Source of the DNA: JAAXHB01 sp965214945
GTDB lineage: Bacteria > Actinomycetota > Acidimicrobiia > Acidimicrobiales > Aldehydirespiratoraceae
NCBI GenBank assembly: GCA_965214945.1
Contig: OZ244029.1
Span: 1,364,001-1,428,000, forward strand
Length of the DNA: 64,000 nucleotides
Reading direction: 5' to 3'
Notes under the pieces: generated by a model
Told to the model about the DNA's origin: nothing
Database searches by the model: none
The model's input: the letters and a program-made list of their open reading frames with translations, nothing else
In this document: in pieces, positions 15,993-23,722 of the stretch
Position numbering within the stretch: the first letter of the stretch is position 1
Layout: the number at the start of each line of letters is the position of its first letter
Made by a program: the position numbers and the translations under genes

Positions 15993-16265
15993 TCAGGCGA
16001 CGTCGTCGCGTTGGTCGCCCAGGGTCTCAGAGGCGGCGTTCTTGACGACAGCGCGGGGGTCGGCGGCCGCCAAGGTCTTCTTGGTCTGGGTGATAGGTTC
16101 CTCCAGCGCGTCGTTCAGCTCCTGGCGGAACCCGGCGCCCATTCGCCTGATCTCACCGACGAAGCGCCCGACCTGGCGAACAGCGGCAGGCAGCTTGGCA
16201 GGGCCTAGAACCACCAGGCCCACCAGCAAGATGACCAGTATCTCTCCTCCGCCGAGATTGCCCAC
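15993..16265 (-). CDS. Twin-arginine translocase subunit TatA/TatB-like
   Basis: About 90 residues from the GTG at 16265, which gives GNLGGGEILVILLVGLVVLG, the usual N-terminal membrane helix, then PAKLP, the hinge, and an amphipathic helix (VRQVGRFVGEIRRMGAGFRQ). The upstream open frame to 16325 gives an alanine/threonine leader that would be odd for the family. The protein could be either TatA or TatB; Tat systems of this group often have both, and only one is present here. Tail: EPITQTKKTLAAADPRAVVK. It is upstream of tatC in the same unit. Confidence 0.85.
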   Translation of the reverse strand: MGNLGGGEILVILLVGLVVLGPAKLPAAVRQVGRFVGEIRRMGAGFRQELNDALEEPITQTKKTLAAADPRAVVKNAASETLGDQRDDVA

Positions 16266-16353
16266 GCCGACCAGCCTAGCGACGACTGCCGTCGCGGTTG
16301 TCGTGACGATGGCTGCGGCGGCCATTTCGGCTGGGGTGACCTTGCAGGCGCGG

Positions 16354-16599
16354 TCAGCGCCTTGACGGACCCCGCCGGCGCTCTTTCAACCTGTCGGCCG
16401 CGGCGCGGGTCTGCTCCGCGTGATCGCCCACATTCGCGGCTGCGCGCATCAGCTCATCTCCGGCCACCGCGGTGGCCGACGAGCGCCGTAGTTCGGCCGA
16501 CAGATCAGCCGCCGCACGCGACGTCAGCCGCAGTCCGATCGTCAGCACGCCTATCGCCAACACACAAGCGGCCGCGGGAACCAGCAACCAGACGGACAC
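16354..16599 (-). CDS. Small single-pass membrane protein
   Basis: 81 residues from a GTG at 16599. One N-terminal hydrophobic helix (VWLLVPAAACVLAIGVLTIG) is followed by a cytoplasmic helical segment rich in Ala, Arg and Glu (SAELRRSSATAVAGDEL, then AANVGDHAEQTRAAADRLKE). The layout is like DUF948-type small membrane proteins. It is upstream of tatB on the same strand and divergent from the GDPD gene at 16684. I do not recognise a family for certain. The longer minus-strand frame running to 17376 is antisense to the GDPD gene and was not used. Confidence 0.55.
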   Translation of the reverse strand: MSVWLLVPAAACVLAIGVLTIGLRLTSRAAADLSAELRRSSATAVAGDELMRAAANVGDHAEQTRAAADRLKERRRGPSRR

Positions 16600-16683
16600 G
16601 ATTACTGAGGCTAGACGTCTTTGGCAGCGGTAGGCGGCTGTCGGGGCGCACCGCCTCAGGCTCGAGGCGGGCACACTGATGCG

Positions 16684-17418
16684 ATGGCCGTGCGCATCGA
16701 GAGCCTGATCAAGCCCCCGATCGGATTCGCTCACCGTGGGGGGCGGGCTCACGCGCCTGAGAACACGATCGAGGCCTTTGAGCGGGCCGTAGAGCTTGGC
16801 GCGACCGGGATCGAGACCGACGCGCGGTTGACTGCCGACGGCGAGGTCGTGCTCATTCACGATGCCAATCTGCGCAGGCCGCGCTGGCTGCCCGATCGGC
16901 GCGTCTTCGGGCGCCCCGTCGCAGACCTGCGCCGTGAACAGATTCCGGGCGAGGTGCCCACCCTGGGCGACTACTACACTCGCTGCGGAGCGTCGCTGCC
17001 ACTCAGCATCGATGTGAAGGATGCAGCCGCGTTCACAGCAGTGCTGGAGGCTGCGCGTGACCACGGCGCAGCGGGTCGGCTGTGGGCCTGTCATGATGAC
17101 TTGGCGGTGTTGGCGAGGTGGCGCGCTGAGGCGCCGGAAGTGCATCTGGTGCACTCCGCTCGCGGAAGCGGGCCTAGCGGAGGCCCTGAGCGCCATGCCG
17201 CGGAGCTGGCACGACTGGGGATAGATGCAGTGAACCTGCGGCACGATCACTGGAGCGGGGGCCGCGTGACGCTCTATCACAAGTTTGGCGTGCTGGCTCT
17301 CGGTTGGGACGCGCAGCAACACCATCAGATCGAGGAGCTGATCGACGCCGGGATCGACGCGTTCTACAGCGATCACGTCGACCGGATAGCGCGGGCGCTT
17401 TCGAGCCTGAGCGCCTAG
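16684..17418 (+). CDS. Glycerophosphodiester phosphodiesterase (GDPD family)
   Basis: 244 residues, TIM-barrel phosphodiesterase that would release glycerol-3-phosphate from glycerophosphodiesters. FAHRGG near the N-terminus with APENTIEAFERAVELGA, then GIETDARLTADGEVVLIHD carrying the metal-binding Glu and Asp and the catalytic His-Asp, mark the family. The C-terminal GIDAFYSDHVDRI replaces the common GVDGIITDRP ending. The start is the ATG at 16684. A second GDPD paralogue lies at 54494. No signal peptide is seen, so it is probably cytoplasmic. Confidence 0.87.
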   Translation: MAVRIESLIKPPIGFAHRGGRAHAPENTIEAFERAVELGATGIETDARLTADGEVVLIHDANLRRPRWLPDRRVFGRPVADLRREQIPGEVPTLGDYYTRCGASLPLSIDVKDAAAFTAVLEAARDHGAAGRLWACHDDLAVLARWRAEAPEVHLVHSARGSGPSGGPERHAAELARLGIDAVNLRHDHWSGGRVTLYHKFGVLALGWDAQQHHQIEELIDAGIDAFYSDHVDRIARALSSLSA

Positions 17419-17436
17419 AACGCGCTGCAGCGAACT

Positions 17437-18201
17437 CTACAGCGTGTCGATTCTGTTGGGCGGCCAGTACTTCAAAAAAGCGCGCCCGACGACCGTGTCC
17501 ACTCCGATCGGGCCGAAGAAACGTCCGTCGTGGCTTTCAGCTCGGTTGTCGCCCAGCACCAGGACGGTTCGGGCGGGCAGATGGCAGCGGTCCGACACCG
17601 GGGCGTTCTCACAACCCGGTATGGGCCATCGTGGCTGGGTGCGCGTTCCCGGCGCCAGGTAAGGCTCCTCAAGCACGCGGCCGTTGATGAATACGGCGCC
17701 GTCGATCAGCTCAAAGGTGTCTCCCTCCACTGCCACGACACGCTTGATCAGGTCGTCAAACTCATAGAACCCGCCGTCACTGGGGTTGTGGAACACCACG
17801 ACATCGCCTCGGCCCACGTCGTGCAGCCGGTAGCCGAGCTTGTAGACCACCACCCTGTCGCCGGCCTGAAGCGTCGGCATCATCGAGCCTGAGGGGATCT
17901 CGAACGCCTGCACCAAGAACGCCCTGATCAGCATCGCCAAGCCGACAGCGACGATTGCCACGATCAGCCATTCTCCGGCGACGCGGATTCTGCGCTGTAG
18001 ACGCGTCAGCTGGTGTTCTTCGTCCTGATCGCAGTCGCCGGGCCGCTCGTCTGGCGCCTCAGTTCTGTGCAGCTCTTGCGGCTCGGGCCATCTCGCCTCT
18101 GCGGACTGCGAATCGGCGGGGCCGCGCAATCTGGGACCCGGTGTGAGCCGCGCTTTTTCCCAGTGGAGCCCTGGCCCGGCGTCGGAGTCCTCAGCAGTCA
18201 C
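17437..18201 (-). CDS. lepB: Signal peptidase I
   Basis: Membrane serine protease that removes signal peptides. 254 residues: a long charged cytoplasmic N-terminus (about 75), one membrane helix (about 77-97), then the catalytic domain outside. The Ser-Lys dyad is present: Ser106 in EIPSGSMMPTL and Lys153 in DDLIKRVVAVEGD. The box with VLGDNRAESHDGRFFGPI is also kept. Its start overlaps the pafC stop by 4 bases, so it is co-transcribed with the pafBC genes. It converges with the GDPD gene at 17418. Confidence 0.93.
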   Translation of the reverse strand: MTAEDSDAGPGLHWEKARLTPGPRLRGPADSQSAEARWPEPQELHRTEAPDERPGDCDQDEEHQLTRLQRRIRVAGEWLIVAIVAVGLAMLIRAFLVQAFEIPSGSMMPTLQAGDRVVVYKLGYRLHDVGRGDVVVFHNPSDGGFYEFDDLIKRVVAVEGDTFELIDGAVFINGRVLEEPYLAPGTRTQPRWPIPGCENAPVSDRCHLPARTVLVLGDNRAESHDGRFFGPIGVDTVVGRAFLKYWPPNRIDTL

Positions 18202-19334
18202 CGATAGCGCTTGAGAACTCGCGCGGCAGCGGCCGGGACAAGCTCTGCCAGTTCCGGGTCGTCACTGACAATCTTGGCGTGCGGGCCAAGCATCAACAAT
18301 ATTCGGGCCAGCCAACGCGGCTCAGAGACGGCCAAGTCGATCTCCGTTCGGCCGTCACCGAGCTCGCGCTGATCTAGCACCGGGTAGTGATCGGCTGCCC
18401 ACAAGGCAGCGCGCTCCAGAACCAGCGTCACCTTTCGGGCGCGGCTGCCTGTATCGAAGGCGAAGGCAAGCGACACGTCGTCGTAGTGCTCAGTCGAGGC
18501 CTCAGAGCCCGTCACCCTGAGCGAGCGGATGCGTTCAAAGCGGAAGGTCCGTTCAGCACGCGCTCGGTGACACCATCCCGCCAGATACCAAGCCCCTTTG
18601 TGGCTGAAGACGCTGGTCGGATCGACCGATCGCCGGGTGAGCGCGTCGCGCCCGTAGGAGTAGTAGTCGATCTCAATGACTCGGCGCTCACCCACGGCCT
18701 TACGCAGAACGCTCAGCTTGGCTTCCGACGCTTGCCCGAGGTTCACCTCGATGCTGGTATCGGCGAGCGCCCCAACTGCGGGGTTGCCCGCGCTCTCGGC
18801 GTAGCGCTGGCGTGTTGTCAGCCCGCGCTTGCGGTCATCGAGCATGAGCTGTAGCTTGGCCACAGCTCTCGTGAGGGCGGACATCTCCCCGTCTGAGACG
18901 TCTGAGGCCGCGCCGACGAGATCCGTGCTTAGCGCCGCTTTCGCTGTGGCGAGCAGTCGAGCCGATTCGTCGGCATTCAACCGAATAGGGTCGGACATCC
19001 AGCTCGGGCACCGGATGTGGATTTCGCCGTCGGCGTGCCAGTCGATGTCGACCGCAGAGAATGGGCGGTCGTCGGTGTGCGCGTCTTCATCGGCTTGCAA
19101 GGCCTGCAGGTCGCTGATCAGATCTTCGCGCGGATAGTCAAACCGAGCCGTGATCTCCTCAATAGAGGCGCCGGATCGGGCCGCGACCCACGGCAGCAAT
19201 CCGAGAAGGCGTTGCGTGCGGCTGACCGCGTCGAGCGGTCTGCACGTCGAAGGCGAACGCGCCGCGCGGCGCGGCGCTTCAGTCGGTGATCGCGTCTGCG
19301 TCCCCGGAGAGGCTGAGGTGTCTGACGCTTCCAC
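18198..19334 (-). CDS. pafC: WYL-domain transcriptional regulator PafC
   Basis: Second half of the PafBC pair, which in mycobacteria activates the RecA-independent DNA-damage response. 378 residues with a winged-helix N-terminus (about 35-95, SRTQRLLGLLPWVAA), a WYL-type domain (about 190-275, with GERRVIEIDYYSYGRDALTR and FSHKGAWYLAGWCH) and a C-terminal WCX-like domain. It follows pafB by 62 bases and overlaps lepB by 4. The assignment as PafC rather than PafB rests on its position farther from pafA. Confidence 0.87.
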   Translation of the reverse strand: MEASDTSASPGTQTRSPTEAPRRAARSPSTCRPLDAVSRTQRLLGLLPWVAARSGASIEEITARFDYPREDLISDLQALQADEDAHTDDRPFSAVDIDWHADGEIHIRCPSWMSDPIRLNADESARLLATAKAALSTDLVGAASDVSDGEMSALTRAVAKLQLMLDDRKRGLTTRQRYAESAGNPAVGALADTSIEVNLGQASEAKLSVLRKAVGERRVIEIDYYSYGRDALTRRSVDPTSVFSHKGAWYLAGWCHRARAERTFRFERIRSLRVTGSEASTEHYDDVSLAFAFDTGSRARKVTLVLERAALWAADHYPVLDQRELGDGRTEIDLAVSEPRWLARILLMLGPHAKIVSDDPELAELVPAAAARVLKRYR

Positions 19335-19396
19335 GGGGCCCAGCCTACCGGAGCGCGTTTCGGCGCTGAAAGCCTCAGGGCGCCGCGGCTGTTGTC

Positions 19397-20386
19397 TCAG
19401 TCGATCACGGCCTCAAGCCATGTGATGATCTCTTGGCGCACGTGCTCAGGCTCGATCACCTCAGCATGCTCTGAAAGATCCAGCACGAAGCTCCGCAACG
19501 CATCGGAGTTGCGAACCCACAGTGTCAGAATCAACGACCCGTCCGACTGTCGCTCGCCGTCGACACCGGCCTTGGTGGCCGCCCAGTCCGCCAGGTCGGC
19601 ATCCACCAGCACTCTCACCCTGGTGGGCTCGCCCACGCCGTAATCCCAGGGCTTCATGGAGGCTACATCGAGCTTCTGCCCCACGGGTTCCTTCGCCTTG
19701 TCTAACTCGAACACCGACCCTTCGGCGATACGGTCCACCCGGAAGAGCCGCGGGGCAGACCTTGCACGGTCCCATCCGGTCAAATACCAGTGGCCGTGCG
19801 CGTACTCCAGATGCCATGGCTCCACAACCCGCCGCGGGGAGATCGTGCCGTCGGCCTTGCGGTACCGGAAGCCCACGGACATGCGCTTGGACGACGCAGA
19901 CGCCAGCGGTGTGACGGCGTCTCGGTATTGCAGCTCAGCGACCTGTCGAGCGTCACGTCCCCCGGCTGTCGAATCGCTCCGCCGAACCGTGCCGAGGTCC
20001 GCCTCGCTAGGGATGCCGGTCTTGAGGAAAACCCCGGCAGTGCCCGGCAAGCGGACCCTGCGTGTGGCGAGATGTAGGGCCGCCAGCTCGTCGGGCTCGA
20101 ATCCGATATCACGGTCCGCATAGACGGCCGGATCGACTGTGTAGTAATCGACAGAGGGATCGCCGTAGGCCCACTTCTCCGCCTTGATCGGCACCCCGAT
20201 GCTCAGCAGGTCTCGCTTGTCGCGCTCAAAGGTTCTGCGGAACGCCTTGATATCGTTGCGAAGCGAATACGCATCGTCGTCGAGCCGATTGCGTATCTCT
20301 GAGGCGCTCAGCGGGCGGCGCGACAGCAGTAGCAGCGCTGTGAGGTTGAGCAACCTCGTCAGCTTCCGGCTAGCGCGCGTGCTCAC
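19397..20386 (-). CDS. pafB: WYL-domain transcriptional regulator PafB
   Basis: 329 residues, the other half of PafBC. The N-terminal helix-turn-helix (RKLTRLLNLTALLLLSRRPL, SASEIRNRL) is followed by FERDKRDLLSIGVPIKAEKW, highly typical of PafB, then a WYL domain with EPWHLEYAHGHWYLTGWDRA, and a C-terminal domain ending in a helix (VRQEIITWLEAV). It lies 60 bases after pafA. In mycobacteria the order pafA-pafB-pafC is the same. Ligand unknown; reported to sense single-stranded DNA in relatives. Confidence 0.87.
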   Translation of the reverse strand: MSTRASRKLTRLLNLTALLLLSRRPLSASEIRNRLDDDAYSLRNDIKAFRRTFERDKRDLLSIGVPIKAEKWAYGDPSVDYYTVDPAVYADRDIGFEPDELAALHLATRRVRLPGTAGVFLKTGIPSEADLGTVRRSDSTAGGRDARQVAELQYRDAVTPLASASSKRMSVGFRYRKADGTISPRRVVEPWHLEYAHGHWYLTGWDRARSAPRLFRVDRIAEGSVFELDKAKEPVGQKLDVASMKPWDYGVGEPTRVRVLVDADLADWAATKAGVDGERQSDGSLILTLWVRNSDALRSFVLDLSEHAEVIEPEHVRQEIITWLEAVID

Positions 20387-20446
20387 TTCAGCAAGGCTAA
20401 CTCCGCCTCGCTACGGGCTAACTCCGCCTGCTACGAGGTCACGGCC

Positions 20447-21805
20447 TCAAAGTGAGGCGATCAGCCGCTCTACCCGCTCGTCGTGCGCCTTGAATGGGTC
20501 TTTACACAGCACGGTGCGCTGTGCTTGGTCGTTGAGCTTGAGATGCACCCAGTCGACGGTGAATTCGCGTCTGCGCGCCTTCGCCTGGCGGATGAACTCC
20601 CCTCTCAGGCGGGCTCGCGTGGTGGAAGGCGGACGTACCTTGGCGCGCTTGATCTCAGCGTCACCGACGATGCGCTCAATCTTCGACTTGCGCTGCAGCA
20701 TGTAGTAGAGGCTGCGGCTGCGGCTGATGTCGTGGTACAGCAGATCGATGAGGGCGACCTTGTGGTCGGAGAGTGCCAGCCCGTGGCGATGGCGATATGC
20801 CTGTACCAGACGATGCTTGGCGACCCAGTCGACCTTGCGGTGAAGGCGGAACGGGTCGTCTTCGATGGCGGTTAGGCACTCCTCCCACATAGCGAGCGCC
20901 TTTTTCTCCTCTTCGGACAGGTCGTGGTGCTCCGCGAAGCGCATTGCCCTGTTGAGGTACTCCGACTGGATGTCGAGAGCTCTGACCTCGCGACCCGATG
21001 CGAGTCTCACCCTACGCCTGCAGGTCAGGTCGTGGCTGATCTCGCGGATCGCCCGGATCGGGTTGTCGAGGGTCATGTCGCGCAACACCACACGCGGCTC
21101 CTCCAGCATTCGCAGCATCAGCGCGCAGGCACCCGTCTTGAGGAACGTCGCGTATTCGCTCATGTTGGAATCACCGACGATCACATGCAGCCGGCGGAAG
21201 CGCTCGGCGTCGGCGTGGGGCTCGTCGCGGGTGTTGATGATCGGCCTCGAGCGGGTCGTCGCCGACGACAGCCCTTCCCAGATGTGCTCAGCCCGCTGGC
21301 TCAGGCAGAACTTGGCGCCTCTGGGGGTGTTGAGAATCTTGCCGGCGCCTGCGTAGATCTGGCGGCTCACCAGGAACGGGATCAGCACCTCGGCGTATGC
21401 AGACAGGTCGTCGCTGCGGTTCGTGAGATAGTTCTCGTGGCAGCCGTAGCTGTTGCCACCGGAGTCGGTGTTGTTCTTGAACAGGAACACCTCGCCGCGT
21501 ATTCCGTCGAGCGCCAGGCGCTCCTCGGCATCGGCGACGAGATCCTCGACGATGCGTTCGCCCGCCTTGTCGTGTGCCACTAGCTCGTGGACCGAATCGC
21601 ACTCGGGCGTGGCGTACTCGGGATGGCTGCCGACGTCCAGGTAAAGCCGCGAGCCGTTGACCAGAAAGACGTTGCTACTACGGCCCCATTTGGTGACCTT
21701 GCGGAACAGGTATCGGGCGACCTCGTCGGGGCTGAGACTGCGCTTGCCCCGCAGGGCGCAGGTGACCCCGAACTCGGTCTCAATGCCGAAGACCCGCCGC
21801 TTCAC
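20447..21805 (-). CDS. pafA: Pup-protein ligase PafA
   Basis: Carboxylate-amine ligase that attaches deamidated Pup (C-terminal Glu) to lysines of target proteins using ATP. The 452-residue length is normal. MKRRVFGIETEFGVTC at the N-terminus, SRLYLDVGSHPEYATPECDS, FKNNTDSGGNSYGCHENYL and NTRDEPHADAERFRRLHVI are signature stretches shared with Dop but without Dop's insert. It is downstream of prcA by 24 bases, one unit with pup-prcB-prcA. Nothing is missing. Confidence 0.96.
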   Translation of the reverse strand: MKRRVFGIETEFGVTCALRGKRSLSPDEVARYLFRKVTKWGRSSNVFLVNGSRLYLDVGSHPEYATPECDSVHELVAHDKAGERIVEDLVADAEERLALDGIRGEVFLFKNNTDSGGNSYGCHENYLTNRSDDLSAYAEVLIPFLVSRQIYAGAGKILNTPRGAKFCLSQRAEHIWEGLSSATTRSRPIINTRDEPHADAERFRRLHVIVGDSNMSEYATFLKTGACALMLRMLEEPRVVLRDMTLDNPIRAIREISHDLTCRRRVRLASGREVRALDIQSEYLNRAMRFAEHHDLSEEEKKALAMWEECLTAIEDDPFRLHRKVDWVAKHRLVQAYRHRHGLALSDHKVALIDLLYHDISRSRSLYYMLQRKSKIERIVGDAEIKRAKVRPPSTTRARLRGEFIRQAKARRREFTVDWVHLKLNDQAQRTVLCKDPFKAHDERVERLIASL

Positions 21806-21829
21806 GGGGTCAACTTAGGCCGGCTGGAC

Positions 21830-22522
21830 TCAGAGGCCGAGGATGACGGTGAGGTCGTCGTCGGTGAGTCGCCGGAAAGATCGTCGTCTGTTGCCTCGAT
21901 CGAGTACCGCCGCCTCGAGGTTGCCGTGGTCGAGGCTCCTGTCGAGGCCCGACAAGGCACTGACCGCGGCGCGCACACCGTTGGCAAGGGGTGGCCTGGC
22001 ACCGTCGCCGTACGCTTCGGCGAAGCGCTCGGAGATCGTCTCGGTCTCGCCTCCCAGTACCACCCAGTGATCGACATCCACCATCGTGCCGTCGTAGAGG
22101 ATGTGGAACAACCGGTCGCCGCTGCCGTCGGCGGCCAATCCGATCTCGGCCACCAAGATCTCTACCTCCATCGGCTTGAGTTCGTGTGTGAACACCTGGC
22201 CAAGGCTCTGGGCGTAGGCGTTGGCAAGACTGCGGGCGTTGACATCGGATCGGCTGAAGGCGAAGCCCTTGAGGTCGGCGTGGCGGACGCCAGCGATGCG
22301 GAGCTGGTCGAACTCGTTGTACTTCCCGACCCCGGCGAAGGCGATGCGGTCGTAGATCTCGCTGACCTTGCGAAGCGTGCGCGAGCTGTTTTCGGCCACG
22401 ATCGCTACGCCACCGTCGTAACCGAACCCAACGAGGCTGCGGCCACGGGCGATGCCTTTGCGGGCATAGTCGGCCCGATCCTTCATCATCTGTTCAGGGG
22501 GCACGTAGTACGGCATCATCAT
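21830..22522 (-). CDS. prcA: Proteasome subunit alpha
   Basis: Outer-ring subunit of the 20S core particle that gates substrate entry. 230 residues. N-terminus MMMPYYVPPEQMMKDRADYA with RKGIARGRSLVGFGYDGGV is the usual actinobacterial PrcA start, and VSEIYDRIAFAGVGKYNEFD follows. The extreme C-terminus (DDDLTVILGL) differs from the mycobacterial one. Its start overlaps the prcB stop by 4 bases. It has no catalytic Thr, as expected for an alpha subunit. Confidence 0.95.
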   Translation of the reverse strand: MMMPYYVPPEQMMKDRADYARKGIARGRSLVGFGYDGGVAIVAENSSRTLRKVSEIYDRIAFAGVGKYNEFDQLRIAGVRHADLKGFAFSRSDVNARSLANAYAQSLGQVFTHELKPMEVEILVAEIGLAADGSGDRLFHILYDGTMVDVDHWVVLGGETETISERFAEAYGDGARPPLANGVRAAVSALSGLDRSLDHGNLEAAVLDRGNRRRSFRRLTDDDLTVILGL

Positions 22523-23403
22523 GAGGCGCCCCCTTGTGTCCCGCGGCTGGTCAGACGTTCGAGCAGGTTCTCAGTCAGCACGTGCAGCTCGTCGTCGTCG
22601 ATGCGCCTGTAGCCGTCCGAAGCGATGACGGCTACTACCGGGAAGATGCCGCGCAGCGGATCTGGTCCGCCTGTCGCTGAGTCGGCCTCTGCGGCGACCA
22701 TCAGAGCCTCCAGCGCCAGGCTCACGGCCCCGTTCAGGGTGAGCGGCGCGCCGCGCATACCCAGCTTGAGCGCTGTCGCCGCGTGCATCGAGCCCGATCC
22801 GGTGGCGGCGTGGCTGCGCTCCTCATAACGGCCTCCGGTGATGTCATACTCGAAGATGCGCCCGGTGCCCTCTGCCAGGTCGAAGCCCGCGAAGACTGGC
22901 ACCACCACTAGACCCTGCATCGCGGACGGCAGATTGGCGCGCACCATCTGGCTGAGCTGGTTCGCCTTACCCTCGAGACTGATGGGAGTTCCCTCCACCT
23001 TCTCGTAGTGCTCCAACTGGAGCTGGAAGAGGCGCACCATCTCAGCCGCTGGGCCGGCCACACCTGCGATCGCGACGCCGGAGTGGCTGTCGGCTTGGAA
23101 CACCTTCTCGATGCGATGATGCGAGATGAAGTTGCCGGTCGTGGCTCGCCGATCGCCTGCTAGCACTACGCCGCCGTCGTAGCGCAGTGCCACGCAGGTC
23201 GTACCGTGCGGCGCCTCCGCGCCCGCGCCGGAGCCAATAAGCCCGGGCGCGCCCGATTCGAAGAGCCCGCGGCGGATACCCGCGCCTTGCCGGGCGCCGC
23301 CGTTGGCACACTCCCCCGGACCGTCGGGGCCGCTGACGCGCCTCAGCAGCGCTGCGAAGCTCGGACCCGGATCGTCTCCGGAAGCAAATCGGGGAAGGCT
23401 CAC
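22519..23403 (-). CDS. prcB: Proteasome subunit beta precursor
   Basis: Catalytic subunit of the 20S core. 294 residues with a propeptide of about 67 residues; cleavage before Thr68 (APHG then TTCVALRYDGGVVLAGDRRA) frees the N-terminal nucleophile. Lys in GDRRATTGN and the conserved GSGSMHA stretch are present. The propeptide is rich in Gly and Ala. Both gene ends overlap neighbours by 4 bases (pup before, prcA after), which favours tight translational coupling. Confidence 0.95.
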   Translation of the reverse strand: MSLPRFASGDDPGPSFAALLRRVSGPDGPGECANGGARQGAGIRRGLFESGAPGLIGSGAGAEAPHGTTCVALRYDGGVVLAGDRRATTGNFISHHRIEKVFQADSHSGVAIAGVAGPAAEMVRLFQLQLEHYEKVEGTPISLEGKANQLSQMVRANLPSAMQGLVVVPVFAGFDLAEGTGRIFEYDITGGRYEERSHAATGSGSMHAATALKLGMRGAPLTLNGAVSLALEALMVAAEADSATGGPDPLRGIFPVVAVIASDGYRRIDDDELHVLTENLLERLTSRGTQGGAS

Positions 23404-23609
23404 TGGCCGCCCTTTTGGACGTAGCTCTTGACGAACTCCTCCGCGTTGGCCTCGAGCACCTCGTCGATCTCGTCTAGCAGATCGTCGAGTTCGGCTTTGA
23501 TCTTTGATGCGCGCTCATGCGCGGAGGATGTCTCTTGGGCCGACCGCCGTCCCAAAGACCGCTGACGCGGCGCGGGGGTGGGCTTGCGGATGTGCTCTCG
23601 ATCGGCCAC
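23400..23609 (-). CDS. pup: Prokaryotic ubiquitin-like protein Pup
   Basis: Degradation tag of 69 residues starting at the GTG at 23609. The C-terminal helical part (SKIKAELDDLLDEIDEVLEA) and NAEEFVKSYVQKGGQ ending are diagnostic. The last residue is Gln, so Dop must deamidate it to Glu before PafA can use it. The open frame runs on to 23909, but an AGGAG with 6-base spacing before this GTG decides the start. The stop overlaps the prcB start by 4 bases. In its first half it is basic and probably disordered, which Mpa/ARC uses to begin unfolding. Confidence 0.95.
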   Translation of the reverse strand: MADREHIRKPTPAPRQRSLGRRSAQETSSAHERASKIKAELDDLLDEIDEVLEANAEEFVKSYVQKGGQ

Positions 23610-23615
23610 TGCGTT

Positions 23616-23620
23616 CTCCT
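23616..23620 (-). promoter_or_regulatory. Ribosome-binding site deciding the pup start
   Basis: AGGAG on the minus strand (CTCCT on plus), six bases from the GTG at 23607-23609. It selects this start over the longer frame that reaches 23909, much of which overlaps dop's 3' end. Confidence 0.75.
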
Positions 23621-23722
23621 GGTTCCTCGTCGGCTCTTGTCGTCGGCTCTTATTGTGGTGACGTTGCCTGGCAGGCGGCTGCGCTCTGGGCGGTGCCATG
23701 CGCGGTCGCCGCGACCGCGAGG

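Noticed and set aside
16354..17376. 340-codon minus-strand frame covering the first GDPD gene
   Set aside because: Only its last 81 codons (from the GTG at 16599) look like a protein; the rest is antisense to GDPD.
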